Shown: piece after piece, positions 1 to 8,594 of the stretch
How positions within the stretch are numbered: position 1 is the stretch's first letter
Layout: every line of letters starts with the position of its first letter
Assembly: GCA_902727895.1 (NCBI GenBank)
Contig: CACVAP010000030.1
Coordinates: forward strand, 1 to 41,484
Origin: an uncultured Sulfurovum sp.
GTDB lineage: Bacteria > Campylobacterota > Campylobacteria > Campylobacterales > Sulfurovaceae
DNA length: 41,484 bases
Reading direction: 5' to 3'
The notes under the pieces: generated by a model
Database searches by the model: none
What the model was told of the DNA's origin: nothing
Seen by the model: the letters and a program-made list of their open reading frames with translations, nothing else
Position numbers and translations under genes: made by a program

Positions 1-250
1 AATAATAATTAACGGGTGTGGCTACTAAACCCATGTCTAATACTTGACATCCTGCTTCGTTTAAGCCAGATGTTAAATAATCTCTTAAAACTGGTGAATG
101 TGAACGTGCATCATATCCTATAGAAACAACTTTGTTTTTTCCTATCTTTTTACCTAAGTGATATCCTATTAATTTTACACTTTGTTCGTTCAATTCTTTT
201 TCAAAAATTCCTCTTATGTCATACTCTCTGAAAATTGATTTTTTTATCAT
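1..250 (-). CDS. Phosphomannomutase/phosphoglucomutase, N-terminal part (runs off the left edge)
   Basis: Reading leftward from an ATG at 250, the frame stays open to the window edge for 83 codons. The translation starts MIKKSIFREYDIRGIFEKEL and continues with SIGYDARSHSPVLRDYL. The FREYDIRG start and the GYDxRxxS active-site region (phosphorylated Ser in ARSHS) are typical of ManB/AlgC alpha-D-phosphohexomutases, which interconvert hexose 6- and 1-phosphates. The product feeds NDP-sugar pyrophosphorylases such as the one at 15595-16773. It lies 108 bp downstream of the barrel ORF on the same strand, so it may close the polysaccharide locus. Sugar specificity cannot be read from this fragment. 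Confidence 0.88.
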   Translation of the reverse strand, partial: MIKKSIFREYDIRGIFEKELNEQSVKLIGYHLGKKIGKNKVVSIGYDARSHSPVLRDYLTSGLNEAGCQVLDMGLVATPVNYY

Positions 251-358
251 AATTAAAACCTTTATTAATGTTAATAATCAATTATAAATCAATTTATGTT
301 ACACAAAGATTAAATTAATATAAAATATATAAATTAGTATTTTATATTAAAATTTATA

Positions 359-1693
359 CTAAAAATCTAAATTAAACTTAACAGAAAGTGTTCCTTCTTT
401 GAACTTTGGACCCTCGTCGGAGTCCCATCTAGTGGGCGTATAGTAGTTTGAATAAATAATACTTGGGTGATAAGGTTTAGAATCAGCCCAACCAAAAGAG
501 TAAGCATATTCACCATCATTAGAACCTATACTGTCAGGTTTATAATATTCATAAGCCGTACCTGAAACAAAAAACTTATCATAAAGAAAAGTTTTAGCTG
601 AGAGGGTCAAACGATTTTGTTTTGTCGTAATATTATGTTTCAATTGAGCTGAAATCATAACATCATCTAAGACAACTGTTTTGGCTTTTATGTACACTTT
701 TTTACTGTTGCTACTCGGCTTATACTTTATTTTTGCATTCAACTTAATATTGTCAACTAAAGCAACATCTTCTACTTTAGTTTTATAAGCAAGTTCCCAG
801 TTACCACTTTGAAAATTAAATCTACTTTCACCATCTTTTGGACTAAACTTATTATTTGCATAGTTAGAATAATTCCAAGAAAAAGTATCTTGATGCCAAT
901 CGCTATACCCAAATGAATAGGAAAAATCAGGTTGATAATAAATATTATTGTAGTTGTTAATGTCTAAACTTGAGGTTGCCCCTAAAAAATAGTAAGAGTG
1001 AGGGTTTATCATAAATGTACCCTTTAATGCTTCTCTTCCACTGTTAGGCTCTTCTATATTTTGTAAGGTTGTTGAATAAGCAACGGAAAACTTAAACCAT
1101 TTATTTAAAGGTTTAAAACCCGTACCTTGTTTCTTTTTAGTTTGACGAAAAAGTGCTACTTCATCTCCTAATTGATCACTTTCAAAAAGATCAAGCTTTT
1201 CTAACTCAACAATCTCTTCTTCTTTAGTCATAGAGCTGTTATTTTGTAAACGTCTTCTCTCTGCTTCTTCTAATTCTTTCTTCTTTAATAAAGCAAGACG
1301 TTGCTTTTCTCTCTCTTTTCTTCTTTTCTCTTCTAATGCTTTTTGTTCTAATGCTTTCTTTGCTTCATATAATTCTTTATTTTTCTTCACAAGAAGTAAG
1401 CGTTCTTCTTCTTTCTGTTTCGCCACTTCAAGTGCAATTCTTTCAGCTTCTTCTACTTCTTTCTTAGCCAATTCCATCGCAATATATTCAGATTTTTTTC
1501 GTTCTGCTTCTTTTTTTCTTTTTTCTTCTACTAATCTTATTTTTTCAGCTTTTTTCTGTTTTTTGAGAAGTGCTATAGATGTATTAAGCTTTTTATCCCC
1601 TATAGCCAACTTCTTTTTAAAAACTATTAATTCTTTTTTTGCAGTTATTAACTGCTGTTTATATTTATGCCTGACCCGTTCTAACTTTGCCAA
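359..1693 (-). CDS. Coiled-coil plus outer-membrane beta-barrel protein; probably a -1 frame continuation of the upstream DUF3131 gene
   Basis: The first ~150 residues are almost purely Lys/Glu/Arg/Ala coiled coil. The remaining ~270 are alternating aromatic/polar strands ending in F (VKFNLDF), the usual C-terminus of an outer-membrane barrel. The best in-frame start is a TTG at 1693 without a well-spaced ribosome site, and there is no signal peptide, which an outer-membrane protein needs. The frame is nevertheless open back to 1761, through the stop of the upstream gene and into its A9 run. A single -1 shift at 1753-1761 joins the DUF3131 protein to this one with Lys-rich sequence on both sides. 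Either this is the C-terminal half of a fused or slippage-regulated protein, or one base is missing from the assembly. Function (pore or anchor for the polysaccharide) is inference. Confidence 0.7.
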   Translation of the reverse strand: MAKLERVRHKYKQQLITAKKELIVFKKKLAIGDKKLNTSIALLKKQKKAEKIRLVEEKRKKEAERKKSEYIAMELAKKEVEEAERIALEVAKQKEEERLLLVKKNKELYEAKKALEQKALEEKRRKEREKQRLALLKKKELEEAERRRLQNNSSMTKEEEIVELEKLDLFESDQLGDEVALFRQTKKKQGTGFKPLNKWFKFSVAYSTTLQNIEEPNSGREALKGTFMINPHSYYFLGATSSLDINNYNNIYYQPDFSYSFGYSDWHQDTFSWNYSNYANNKFSPKDGESRFNFQSGNWELAYKTKVEDVALVDNIKLNAKIKYKPSSNSKKVYIKAKTVVLDDVMISAQLKHNITTKQNRLTLSAKTFLYDKFFVSGTAYEYYKPDSIGSNDGEYAYSFGWADSKPYHPSIIYSNYYTPTRWDSDEGPKFKEGTLSVKFNLDF

Positions 1694-1746
1694 CTTTACA
1701 CGTAGTTTAGCCTTCTTTTGGGCTACTTTTTTCTTGTATAATTGAA

Positions 1747-4700
1747 CTAGTCTTTTTTTTTGGCTGCAATTTTCTTTTTCTTTACATAGTTCTTCATGTA
1801 CACTTTAAACGGTTTATACTCTTCTTTACTAATTAAAGTATTCTTATAAGGTATATGATAATCATAGTTAAATGGTCGGGTAGCTAACATAAAGTTTTCA
1901 GAGTTCACATCTCCTTGCACAATCGTAGCTCTAGGTAAATTAACCTTTAGAACATCAAGAAAATCTAATGCTTCCTCTTTTGTATCAAACATTCCTACAC
2001 GCACCACAAAGTTAACACCTTTTCTTTCCATACGTGCTAGCTCTTTTTCATCTTTTAAAGACTCCATAATTTGCTGTGCATCATAACGAAGTTCTATCTC
2101 TTTACTTTCTATGTAATACTTATTTTTTTCATTAATGGTACGTAGAGCAAGAAGATCATAAAGCTTAGGCTCTTTTGCATAGTAAAAATTTCCATTTTTC
2201 TTATAGTTTATTGCTTCTAAAACAGCTGCATTGGTACTAATATTTAATGACTTATTCGTATGTTTAGATTTTAAATAAACCCCACCATACCAACCATATC
2301 CTTCTTTATATAAATCTTTTACTTGATCCATAAGTGTTCTAGCATAATCATCAGTGTAACCATAAAGTGCATCATAAACAAAGGCTGCTTTTGTACTTAA
2401 AAGTCCTCTTTTATGCTCAGCTTTTCGACTACGATTTAAATTTTCCCAGAGTTTACCTTCATTGTAAATACTATTTTGAATCCAATGAGGTTTACGATCA
2501 AGACCCTCTTCTGTTGAGGTTGCCAATTTTCCTGTAATATTGTATCTGTCTTTTAAAGCCAAATATACATTTGATGAATAATGCTTATACTTCAAATAGT
2601 ACGGTTGCTCCATCATTGTCCATAAATAACTCTCACCATTGGTTAATCTGTCTTCAAATCCCATTGGTACTTCATGGTTGTAAATGGCTTTATAGTCTAA
2701 GTTACGCTCATCAAATAAATGGCTATAAGCTTTAATGTTAAAGAACTTCATTGCATTATAGATGTAAAACTCTTTAGCTGGATCGACTATATCTGTAGTA
2801 CCACCTTTGTCAGTTCCGTTAAACCATCTGTCCTGCATACCTTTAGCTAAAACAGCCCGTTTAAAGTCCCACTTCGCCACAATAGAAAATACATCTTGTC
2901 TGTACTTAGGATAATCTCTTTGTAAATGGAATAAACCTGTCATCATTTGTGCAACAGAATACAAGTCCCATCCACCAGCACGTCCAGCTTTTGAACCATC
3001 TTTTTTAACCATTTCACCTGTTTTTGCATTGTAGTATAAGTTAGGAAGCTCATTATTATAGATTTTCATCTTTTTTAATGTTTCCATCAATTTATCCATA
3101 CGACTGGTAAAAATATCTTTATAAATAATATCTAAAGACTCAGCAGAAATGGTTGCCATAATGGTTTTTCCAATATGCTCAGGTCTAACAACTTTATACT
3201 TGTTCAGTCCATTAACCAAACCTGTTTCAGGATTATAGTTGTTTTCAAAATAGCTCCATGCAATCTTCGCAGACTTTAAGCTTGCCTCTTCACCATTACA
3301 ATCTGCTGTTGAATTTTTCTCCATTCCACCAGCATAAGGTTCTAATATTAAGTGTTTCTTTTCTGTAGGAAGACAACGGAAGTTATTAATATTAGTACGA
3401 TACGTATCATAAATACCACGATTTTCAAGTTTATGAAGTTTCTGTAATGGTCCCATTTTAGCTGAAAGCATCCCCTCTAATATAATAGAGTTCGTATTCA
3501 ATGTCATTGCTTTATTTTGACCTGGTCGTTTCTCATAAATACCAGCATAAAACCCTTTTTTCGGGTCATAATTACCCTTTAAGTAGTTAAATACTTTTTG
3601 AGAATATGGCGTGTCAAAAAGATAATGCATTCCTAAACCAGCTTTGGTACTCACTGTTTTATATTCATCATAATCGGCACCATGCTGATTAATGGTTTTC
3701 CATGGTTCACCATTGGTATAAACGGTATTAAAAAGGAAGTATGGACGTCTGTCAATGTTGTCTTCCGTTACAGCTGTAATTTGACCTGTTCTTTTATAGC
3801 GTTCTTCTTGTACTTTATAGATGTTTCTAATATATTTACCTGATTCAGGATCATCAACACCATACTCAAAACCTAAATACCAAAATGGCTCACTCTCAAC
3901 GAAGTTAGAGAAAAACGGTCGTGTATCCGTAGGAATTTTAATACCATAAACATCAACTTCATGTAGGAACTTATATTGTCTTGCTTCTCCAGCATTATGT
4001 CCCCAAAGTTCATAGCCACGTGCAAGGTATTCTTCATAACCTGTTAAGGCTTCATGCGTAATTTGCAGATTTCCCTCAGAAGAATACTGTCCACCATATA
4101 AATCACCCTCGACACTTAAAGCACGACAATATCGGTAACGAAGTGTTAATTTCTCAATAGCAGGTGCAAGGTTCTCTTCACACTGTTCAATAACATTTAA
4201 AGAAGAAAGCAAACGTGCCATATCGGCTGCTGACCATCCCGTACCATCTTTAACTGCTTTATTTACATAGTTCACCATCTTACCCGTGTTGGTGTTGTAC
4301 GTTTTATTTGGAAGTTCATTATTAAAAAGATCCATTTTTTGCATTGTTGTTAGAAATTTACCCATCATCACTTCATAACGTTCTTGAGTAATAATACCAA
4401 ACTGTTTAGCAGCAAAAATGGCATAGTTTGCATTTGCCCAGTCCCAAGTAGCTGCTGATGGATATTTATGTGCAGCTGCTGTCAAACCTGTTTTTTCATT
4501 AAAATTGTTTTCAATGTATTTCCAAGCAACACGCGCCATTTTCATCTCTTCGGCTGTGGGCTTACAACGTAATTGACAAGGTTTAACTTCAATCCCTGGT
4601 TTAATACAGCTATCATCTTCATCTGAACCAAAAAAGCTTGAACTAGATGATGATGTTGTTGTAATGTTAGCGTCAAACTCAATAACTTTAGCTGTACGAT

Positions 4701-4797
4701 TAATCTGCCAAAAAATTGAAATTAGAAGCAACACAATAAGAAAGAGTGAAAGAATCGCTGCTAAAACGTAAAATTTATTATTTCTAATTTTATTCAT
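1747..4797 (-). CDS. Membrane-anchored protein with two DUF3131 domains and a SPOR-like C-terminal segment
   Basis: This 1016-aa protein has a membrane segment at about residues 9-31, a Ser-rich linker and three cysteines (64, 74, 78). Two DUF3131 domains (an alpha/alpha-barrel, glycoside-hydrolase-like family) follow at about 85-480 and 505-880. Domain 1 keeps the paralogue-shared motifs TWDWANANYA (W118, D119) and GWSAADMAR (187-195). Domain 2 has VRPEHIGKT and GGWDLYSVAQ at these places, so it probably lacks the same activity. Around 928-965 the segment FVVRVGMFDTKEEALDFL resembles a SPOR (peptidoglycan-binding) repeat. The tail is Lys-rich and ends on the A9 tract. I infer periplasmic glucan trimming. 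Start: AAGGATATATTAATATG. Confidence 0.82.
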   Translation of the reverse strand: MNKIRNNKFYVLAAILSLFLIVLLLISIFWQINRTAKVIEFDANITTTSSSSSSFFGSDEDDSCIKPGIEVKPCQLRCKPTAEEMKMARVAWKYIENNFNEKTGLTAAAHKYPSAATWDWANANYAIFAAKQFGIITQERYEVMMGKFLTTMQKMDLFNNELPNKTYNTNTGKMVNYVNKAVKDGTGWSAADMARLLSSLNVIEQCEENLAPAIEKLTLRYRYCRALSVEGDLYGGQYSSEGNLQITHEALTGYEEYLARGYELWGHNAGEARQYKFLHEVDVYGIKIPTDTRPFFSNFVESEPFWYLGFEYGVDDPESGKYIRNIYKVQEERYKRTGQITAVTEDNIDRRPYFLFNTVYTNGEPWKTINQHGADYDEYKTVSTKAGLGMHYLFDTPYSQKVFNYLKGNYDPKKGFYAGIYEKRPGQNKAMTLNTNSIILEGMLSAKMGPLQKLHKLENRGIYDTYRTNINNFRCLPTEKKHLILEPYAGGMEKNSTADCNGEEASLKSAKIAWSYFENNYNPETGLVNGLNKYKVVRPEHIGKTIMATISAESLDIIYKDIFTSRMDKLMETLKKMKIYNNELPNLYYNAKTGEMVKKDGSKAGRAGGWDLYSVAQMMTGLFHLQRDYPKYRQDVFSIVAKWDFKRAVLAKGMQDRWFNGTDKGGTTDIVDPAKEFYIYNAMKFFNIKAYSHLFDERNLDYKAIYNHEVPMGFEDRLTNGESYLWTMMEQPYYLKYKHYSSNVYLALKDRYNITGKLATSTEEGLDRKPHWIQNSIYNEGKLWENLNRSRKAEHKRGLLSTKAAFVYDALYGYTDDYARTLMDQVKDLYKEGYGWYGGVYLKSKHTNKSLNISTNAAVLEAINYKKNGNFYYAKEPKLYDLLALRTINEKNKYYIESKEIELRYDAQQIMESLKDEKELARMERKGVNFVVRVGMFDTKEEALDFLDVLKVNLPRATIVQGDVNSENFMLATRPFNYDYHIPYKNTLISKEEYKPFKVYMKNYVKKKKIAAKKKD
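1753..1761 (-). other. A9 homopolymer, candidate slippage or phase-variation site
   Basis: The coding strand has nine A residues read AAA AAA AAA in frame 0, then GAC and TAG. It contains an A AAA AAA heptamer, a classical -1 slippery type. A -1 slip, or one extra A in the genome, avoids the stop and enters the open frame of the coiled-coil/barrel ORF. Confidence 0.6.
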
Positions 4798-4963
4798 ATT
4801 AATATATCCTTAAAAAATCTTATTAGATATTAATCTAAATTATATCCTTTTTTTTAAAGAAAAAATATTAATTTAAAAATTATTTTAATATTTTATTAAA
4901 AATAGGTTATATTTTATTAAAATAAGTTAAAGCCTATATGAAATGTTAAATTTCTGTGAATAC

Positions 4964-6457
4964 TTATTCTAGATTAACTAATTGATGGTTAATAAACTCT
5001 ATATTTTTATTCTCAATGTCAATATAACTAGGTTGTAAAGATCTATGTTGAGGTGCAATTGGATGCATCCCCCCTTCAACCCAAAAAGGTATAATATTAT
5101 TTGAATATATGGCACTAAATACCTCAAAATCTTCAAGATGTTTAGACGGTACCGTCTGATCATTAAAACTATGTGCAACTAAAGTTGGTACATCATATTT
5201 ATTGAGTTGATTTATTGGTGAATAATTATCTAGCCATTTTAATCTCTTCTTATTATCTTCTATACCAGATAAGCTAATTTGTTTCTTTTTAGAAAAAAGT
5301 CGTAAATCTGTTGACATACTATTAAAAATACTTACTGAAATTTTATGTTTCGCTGTCAATTTTGAAATAGCTAATACAGCCAATTGTCCTCCTGCTGATT
5401 CTCCCATTACTAAAACCTTTGAACTGTTGGCATCATAACGCTGAGCATTGTTTAAAATATGTTCAACAGCAACTTTAACATCATCTACCATCTCAGCCAT
5501 ACCAATTCTTTCTTCTTCAAGTAAACGATAATTTATACTAACAGCTGTAAAGCCTCTGTCTGCATATTGCCTACAAAGGTTTTCATAACTCTTTTTATCT
5601 CCTTTAGTCCATCCTCCACCATGAACATAAATCATTAAAGGATTATTTTTACTTTTTTCTTTAGAATAAACATCGTAACCTTGGTAGAAATCAATCCCAT
5701 AACTAATCTCTTTTTGTTCAATGATTTTATTTTTAGCTTCATAAGCAATTTTATTTAAATGAAAACGTAATAGTGGACCATGATATTGAGGTTCTAATTT
5801 TATATTTTTAGGTTGGATCTTTTGGCTCTCTTTAAGAGGGAAATAGTCTAAAATCTTTTCTTCTTCTAACGCTTCTTCCATGAAATATTCAATAGAGTTT
5901 TCATCCAATGCATTAGCCCACTCCTTTTTGTACTTGCTTCCTAAAATTAAAGTCTTAGACCAATACCAGTCCATCTGTAAAGCTGGGGAAAGGGCTATGG
6001 CTGTCTCGACCTTTGAAGCTAAACCATCTAACTCTTTTTGAAAGTTCATTAAATTCTGACAAATACTACTACCCTCATCCTTTTTCTCTTTCACACAAGC
6101 TTCAAAAAGATTTACAGGACTCTCCTGCAATACCAAACCCATAATATTTTGACGAAAATAAGGAAGAAGATTTGTTTGTGCAACCGAAAGTAAGCTTCCA
6201 GTGAAACCCTTTGCCATTAAAACAACTTTTTTCTCATTGTTAATTTCAAGACGGATTTCTTTTTGTATATCTGTAATGGTATGGGTGATATTTATGTCAG
6301 GGGAAAGTAAAACTACTTTATGTTTTGAAGATTGACAAAATGACTTTTCATTTTTATCATCAAGTTCAAAACAAAGTATTTTTACCGTTTGATTACTCTC
6401 TATGTAATTAGCATATAAAAAGAAAGAGAAACAAATAATCATCGTTACTATTTTCAA
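4964..6457 (-). CDS. Exported alpha/beta-hydrolase (esterase/lipase-like), two-part
   Basis: The 497-aa protein starts with a signal peptide (about residues 1-16). The C-terminal half is an alpha/beta-hydrolase of the acetyl-esterase/BD-FAE type. It has the oxyanion motif HGGGW near 279, nucleophile elbow GESAGG near 352-357, a candidate acid Asp in FNDQTVP near 433 and His in GGMHP near 465. The N-terminal ~240 residues are not clearly assignable; a stretch GFTGSLLS could be a decayed hydrolase elbow. It lies between the CAP lipoprotein and the tandem-DUF3131 gene on the same strand. Acyl removal from the polysaccharide, opposing the OpgC-like acyltransferase, is a plausible but inferred role. 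Confidence 0.8.
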   Translation of the reverse strand: MKIVTMIICFSFFLYANYIESNQTVKILCFELDDKNEKSFCQSSKHKVVLLSPDINITHTITDIQKEIRLEINNEKKVVLMAKGFTGSLLSVAQTNLLPYFRQNIMGLVLQESPVNLFEACVKEKKDEGSSICQNLMNFQKELDGLASKVETAIALSPALQMDWYWSKTLILGSKYKKEWANALDENSIEYFMEEALEEEKILDYFPLKESQKIQPKNIKLEPQYHGPLLRFHLNKIAYEAKNKIIEQKEISYGIDFYQGYDVYSKEKSKNNPLMIYVHGGGWTKGDKKSYENLCRQYADRGFTAVSINYRLLEEERIGMAEMVDDVKVAVEHILNNAQRYDANSSKVLVMGESAGGQLAVLAISKLTAKHKISVSIFNSMSTDLRLFSKKKQISLSGIEDNKKRLKWLDNYSPINQLNKYDVPTLVAHSFNDQTVPSKHLEDFEVFSAIYSNNIIPFWVEGGMHPIAPQHRSLQPSYIDIENKNIEFINHQLVNLE

Positions 6458-6504
6458 TTATTTCCTTCACTTTACTTATTTAATAATTATAAGTTTATCT
6501 AAAA

Positions 6505-7080
6505 TTATTTATTTTCTCTATGTCCAAATTCTTCTGTCCAGTAAACTCCATACTGTGTACCAGTTTCTACCACAATACCAACACCAAACTCAGTAAAAGA
6601 ATCATTCATCATGTTTGCACAATGTCCTGGACTTGCAAGCCAACCAGCTATCACATCCGTCAGACATGAGAAACCACCACCTATGTTTTCTCCTACTATA
6701 TCATAATCTGTATAACCATGATCATCAATACGTTCTGTAAAAAAACTTTTTCTACCTCTGTTATATCCAGCAATATCATACTCCGTACCTGAACCATCAT
6801 GTGAAAATGTATCAGTCATTGCTAAGTCTCTACTATGCTCATATGCTGCTTCAGCTAATGCCGTATTCCAAACTAAAGGTTGACTAGGTCCAACAATTCC
6901 TAAGCCATCATTACAGTCAATCTTTTGATTTCGAGCTTCATTAATAGCAACTAAAATCTCATTTTCTGTAGGATAAACAAAAGATTCTGTATCGCTATTC
7001 GTAGTACTACTAGAAGTACCTCCTCCACAGTTAGTTATAAAAAAACCAACTAACACTATTAATAACCTACGATAATACAT
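6505..7080 (-). CDS. CAP/SCP-domain lipoprotein
   Basis: The 191-aa protein has an N-terminal hydrophobic segment ending FFITNC, a plausible but atypical lipobox (Asn before Cys18), then a Gly/Ser/Thr-rich linker. The rest is a CAP (cysteine-rich secretory/antigen 5/PR-1) domain: HSRDLAMTDTFSHDG, GENIGGGF, SPGHCANMM and YWTEEFG, including the conserved His and Glu positions. Bacterial CAP proteins are extracytoplasmic, and their molecular activity is mostly unknown. Start at ATG 7080 after AAGGATGAAAT. A TetR-type palindrome sits 46-59 bp upstream, so the gene may have its own regulated promoter. Confidence 0.88.
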   Translation of the reverse strand: MYYRRLLIVLVGFFITNCGGGTSSSTTNSDTESFVYPTENEILVAINEARNQKIDCNDGLGIVGPSQPLVWNTALAEAAYEHSRDLAMTDTFSHDGSGTEYDIAGYNRGRKSFFTERIDDHGYTDYDIVGENIGGGFSCLTDVIAGWLASPGHCANMMNDSFTEFGVGIVVETGTQYGVYWTEEFGHRENK

Positions 7081-7125
7081 ATTTCATCCTTGTATAAAAA
7101 CATATCTTGAGTTTATTACCAACCG

Positions 7126-7139
7126 ACCAACTGGTTGGT
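7126..7139. promoter_or_regulatory. TetR-type palindrome upstream of the CAP gene
   Basis: ACCAAC-TG-GTTGGT is a perfect 6-bp inverted repeat. A further ACCAAC copy lies just left at 7118-7123. The size and ACCnAC...GTnGGT form resemble TetR-family operators. It lies 46-59 bp upstream of the start at 7080, near where a -35 would be. No TetR gene is present in the window. Confidence 0.45.
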
Positions 7140-7229
7140 ATATTAAAAGTTTATCACTATTGCTTCACAAAGTCAATAAATATTTAAATTTTAATATTAA
7201 TATTATATATTAATAAATTTTTAATATTA

Positions 7230-7363
7230 TTGACTTTAATCATGATGAATATAATTTATTTTGTATGTTTATAAAGTATTAATGTGGGAATATGTTTCGG
7301 AGGGGAACTGTGTATAGTAGTTGTAAATGTTTAGCCATAAACAGCTAAACATTTACATTTTTT
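7230..7363 (+). ncRNA. Candidate small RNA opposite the opgC-CAP gap
   Basis: On the plus strand TTGACT (7230-7235) and TATAAT (7250-7255; spacer only 14) could be a promoter. About 65 bases on, a perfect 14-bp hairpin is followed by T6. No plausible protein lies between; only an 11-codon ATG frame (7282-7317) without a ribosome site. Both neighbouring genes are on the minus strand and would not use this terminator. The layout fits a ~100-nt independent RNA, but expression is unproven. Confidence 0.4.
7322..7363 (+). terminator. Strong Rho-independent terminator
   Basis: The arm TGTAAATGTTTAGC pairs perfectly with GCTAAACATTTACA around an 8-nt loop and is followed by TTTTTT on the plus strand. 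On the minus strand no U-run follows the stem, so it does not obviously end opgC transcription. Confidence 0.65.
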
Positions 7364-7372
7364 ATATGAATG

Positions 7373-8584
7373 TTATCGAGTGATAAAAGAAAAACCGACT
7401 TTGTACTTAACCATTAGCCACATAAAAATAAACACTAATGAGTGTGCCAAGGTATTAACTAACATATTTCCTTCTTGAAACCAAGCAATATTAGCAATTA
7501 CAATACAAGCATAAACATGTAAAATAAATACATAAAGTGATGCCTGACCGATTGGAATGAAGAACCAACCAAATACTTTGTTAATAGGCTTCCAAAAATA
7601 AGATAACAATGCATACGAAACAAAAAGTATGGCAAAGTCATTGACCAATCGTCCTAAGCCCAAAGTATTTTTCTGAAAATACTGTTTATAAATACTTCTA
7701 AAAGTATCTGGATCAATAACATGTAATCTCATATAGTCTGGAATCTTTCCTGACATTGGGTTATTGTAAGTAAAAAATAAAAGTGCTACATAAATAGCCA
7801 ATACAAGACCAAAAGCTATGGCACCTTTCTTAGAATGGAAGAAGTTCCAAACCTCATTACGATAATAACCAATCGCCAAACCATGCACAAAAAGAACTTG
7901 CCAAGATAATACTGGGAAAGCATACTCAAACTGTGCGCCTGTTGGACGTGCATTAAATCCACTGTTGGCGAAGTAAATTAACCAACTGATTGTTAAAACT
8001 GTCATTATCTGCTTTTTAGAAAATAACCATAATATAAATGGTGAAAACATCAATAAAACAACATAAAGACCTAAAATCTGAAATTGATGAGGACCATAAC
8101 GAAGCAGTACAAATTTAGCAATAATTCTGTCTTGATACTGAGCAAATAAAGCAAAGTCTGGATACAAGTTATAAACTTTTCCAGAATAAGCTTTAAAAGT
8201 CATGGCTGCTGAAGCATCCACAAATATATTAAGAACAGCAATAGATATAATAACTATTAAAGAAGTTCTGTAAAGTAAAAAAGCTCTACCAAACTGTTTT
8301 GAAATCGTTGTTCCAAGGTCATCATTTCCCATACGCATACGAGAAAGAAGTCCTAAAATGGCTCCTGAAAGCATTACAAAACCTTCAGCACCCGTAACAG
8401 CTCCTAAACGCTCCCAAGCAATAAAGTTGTAATACGAAAAAATATCAATATGGACAACAATCAAAATTAACATAACAAATCCACGGATAAAGTCTACCCG
8501 TAAATCTCTTTTACCCCCATCTGCTGGGTACTGGAACATTTGTAGAAATGAACCCATTGGTTTCATAGCTGGTATATTATTCAT
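7373..8584 (-). CDS. OpgC-like membrane acyltransferase
   Basis: The 403-aa polytopic membrane protein has about ten hydrophobic segments. Near the N-terminus is RDLRVDFIRGFVMLILIVVH, the start typical of OpgC (succinylation of osmoregulated periplasmic glucans) and related acyltransferase-3 proteins, with the conserved Arg and His in the first helix. It begins 10 bp after the stop of the single-DUF3131 gene, so the two are almost certainly cotranscribed. No opgG or opgH occurs in the window; the polymer acylated may instead be the product of the GT2 at 11665-13419. The transferred group (succinyl, acetyl or other) cannot be read from sequence. Confidence 0.87.
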   Translation of the reverse strand: MNNIPAMKPMGSFLQMFQYPADGGKRDLRVDFIRGFVMLILIVVHIDIFSYYNFIAWERLGAVTGAEGFVMLSGAILGLLSRMRMGNDDLGTTISKQFGRAFLLYRTSLIVIISIAVLNIFVDASAAMTFKAYSGKVYNLYPDFALFAQYQDRIIAKFVLLRYGPHQFQILGLYVVLLMFSPFILWLFSKKQIMTVLTISWLIYFANSGFNARPTGAQFEYAFPVLSWQVLFVHGLAIGYYRNEVWNFFHSKKGAIAFGLVLAIYVALLFFTYNNPMSGKIPDYMRLHVIDPDTFRSIYKQYFQKNTLGLGRLVNDFAILFVSYALLSYFWKPINKVFGWFFIPIGQASLYVFILHVYACIVIANIAWFQEGNMLVNTLAHSLVFIFMWLMVKYKVGFSFITR

Positions 8585-8594
8585 CTCTTATCCT

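Noticed and set aside
1563-1745. Plus-strand 60-codon ORF opposite the coiled coil
   Set aside because: Leu/Phe-rich mirror of Lys/Glu codons; no support for expression.
7282-7317. 11-codon ORF (MWEYVSEGNCV) before a terminator, as a leader peptide/attenuator
   Set aside because: No ribosome site and no plus-strand gene downstream to attenuate; a small RNA explains the layout better.
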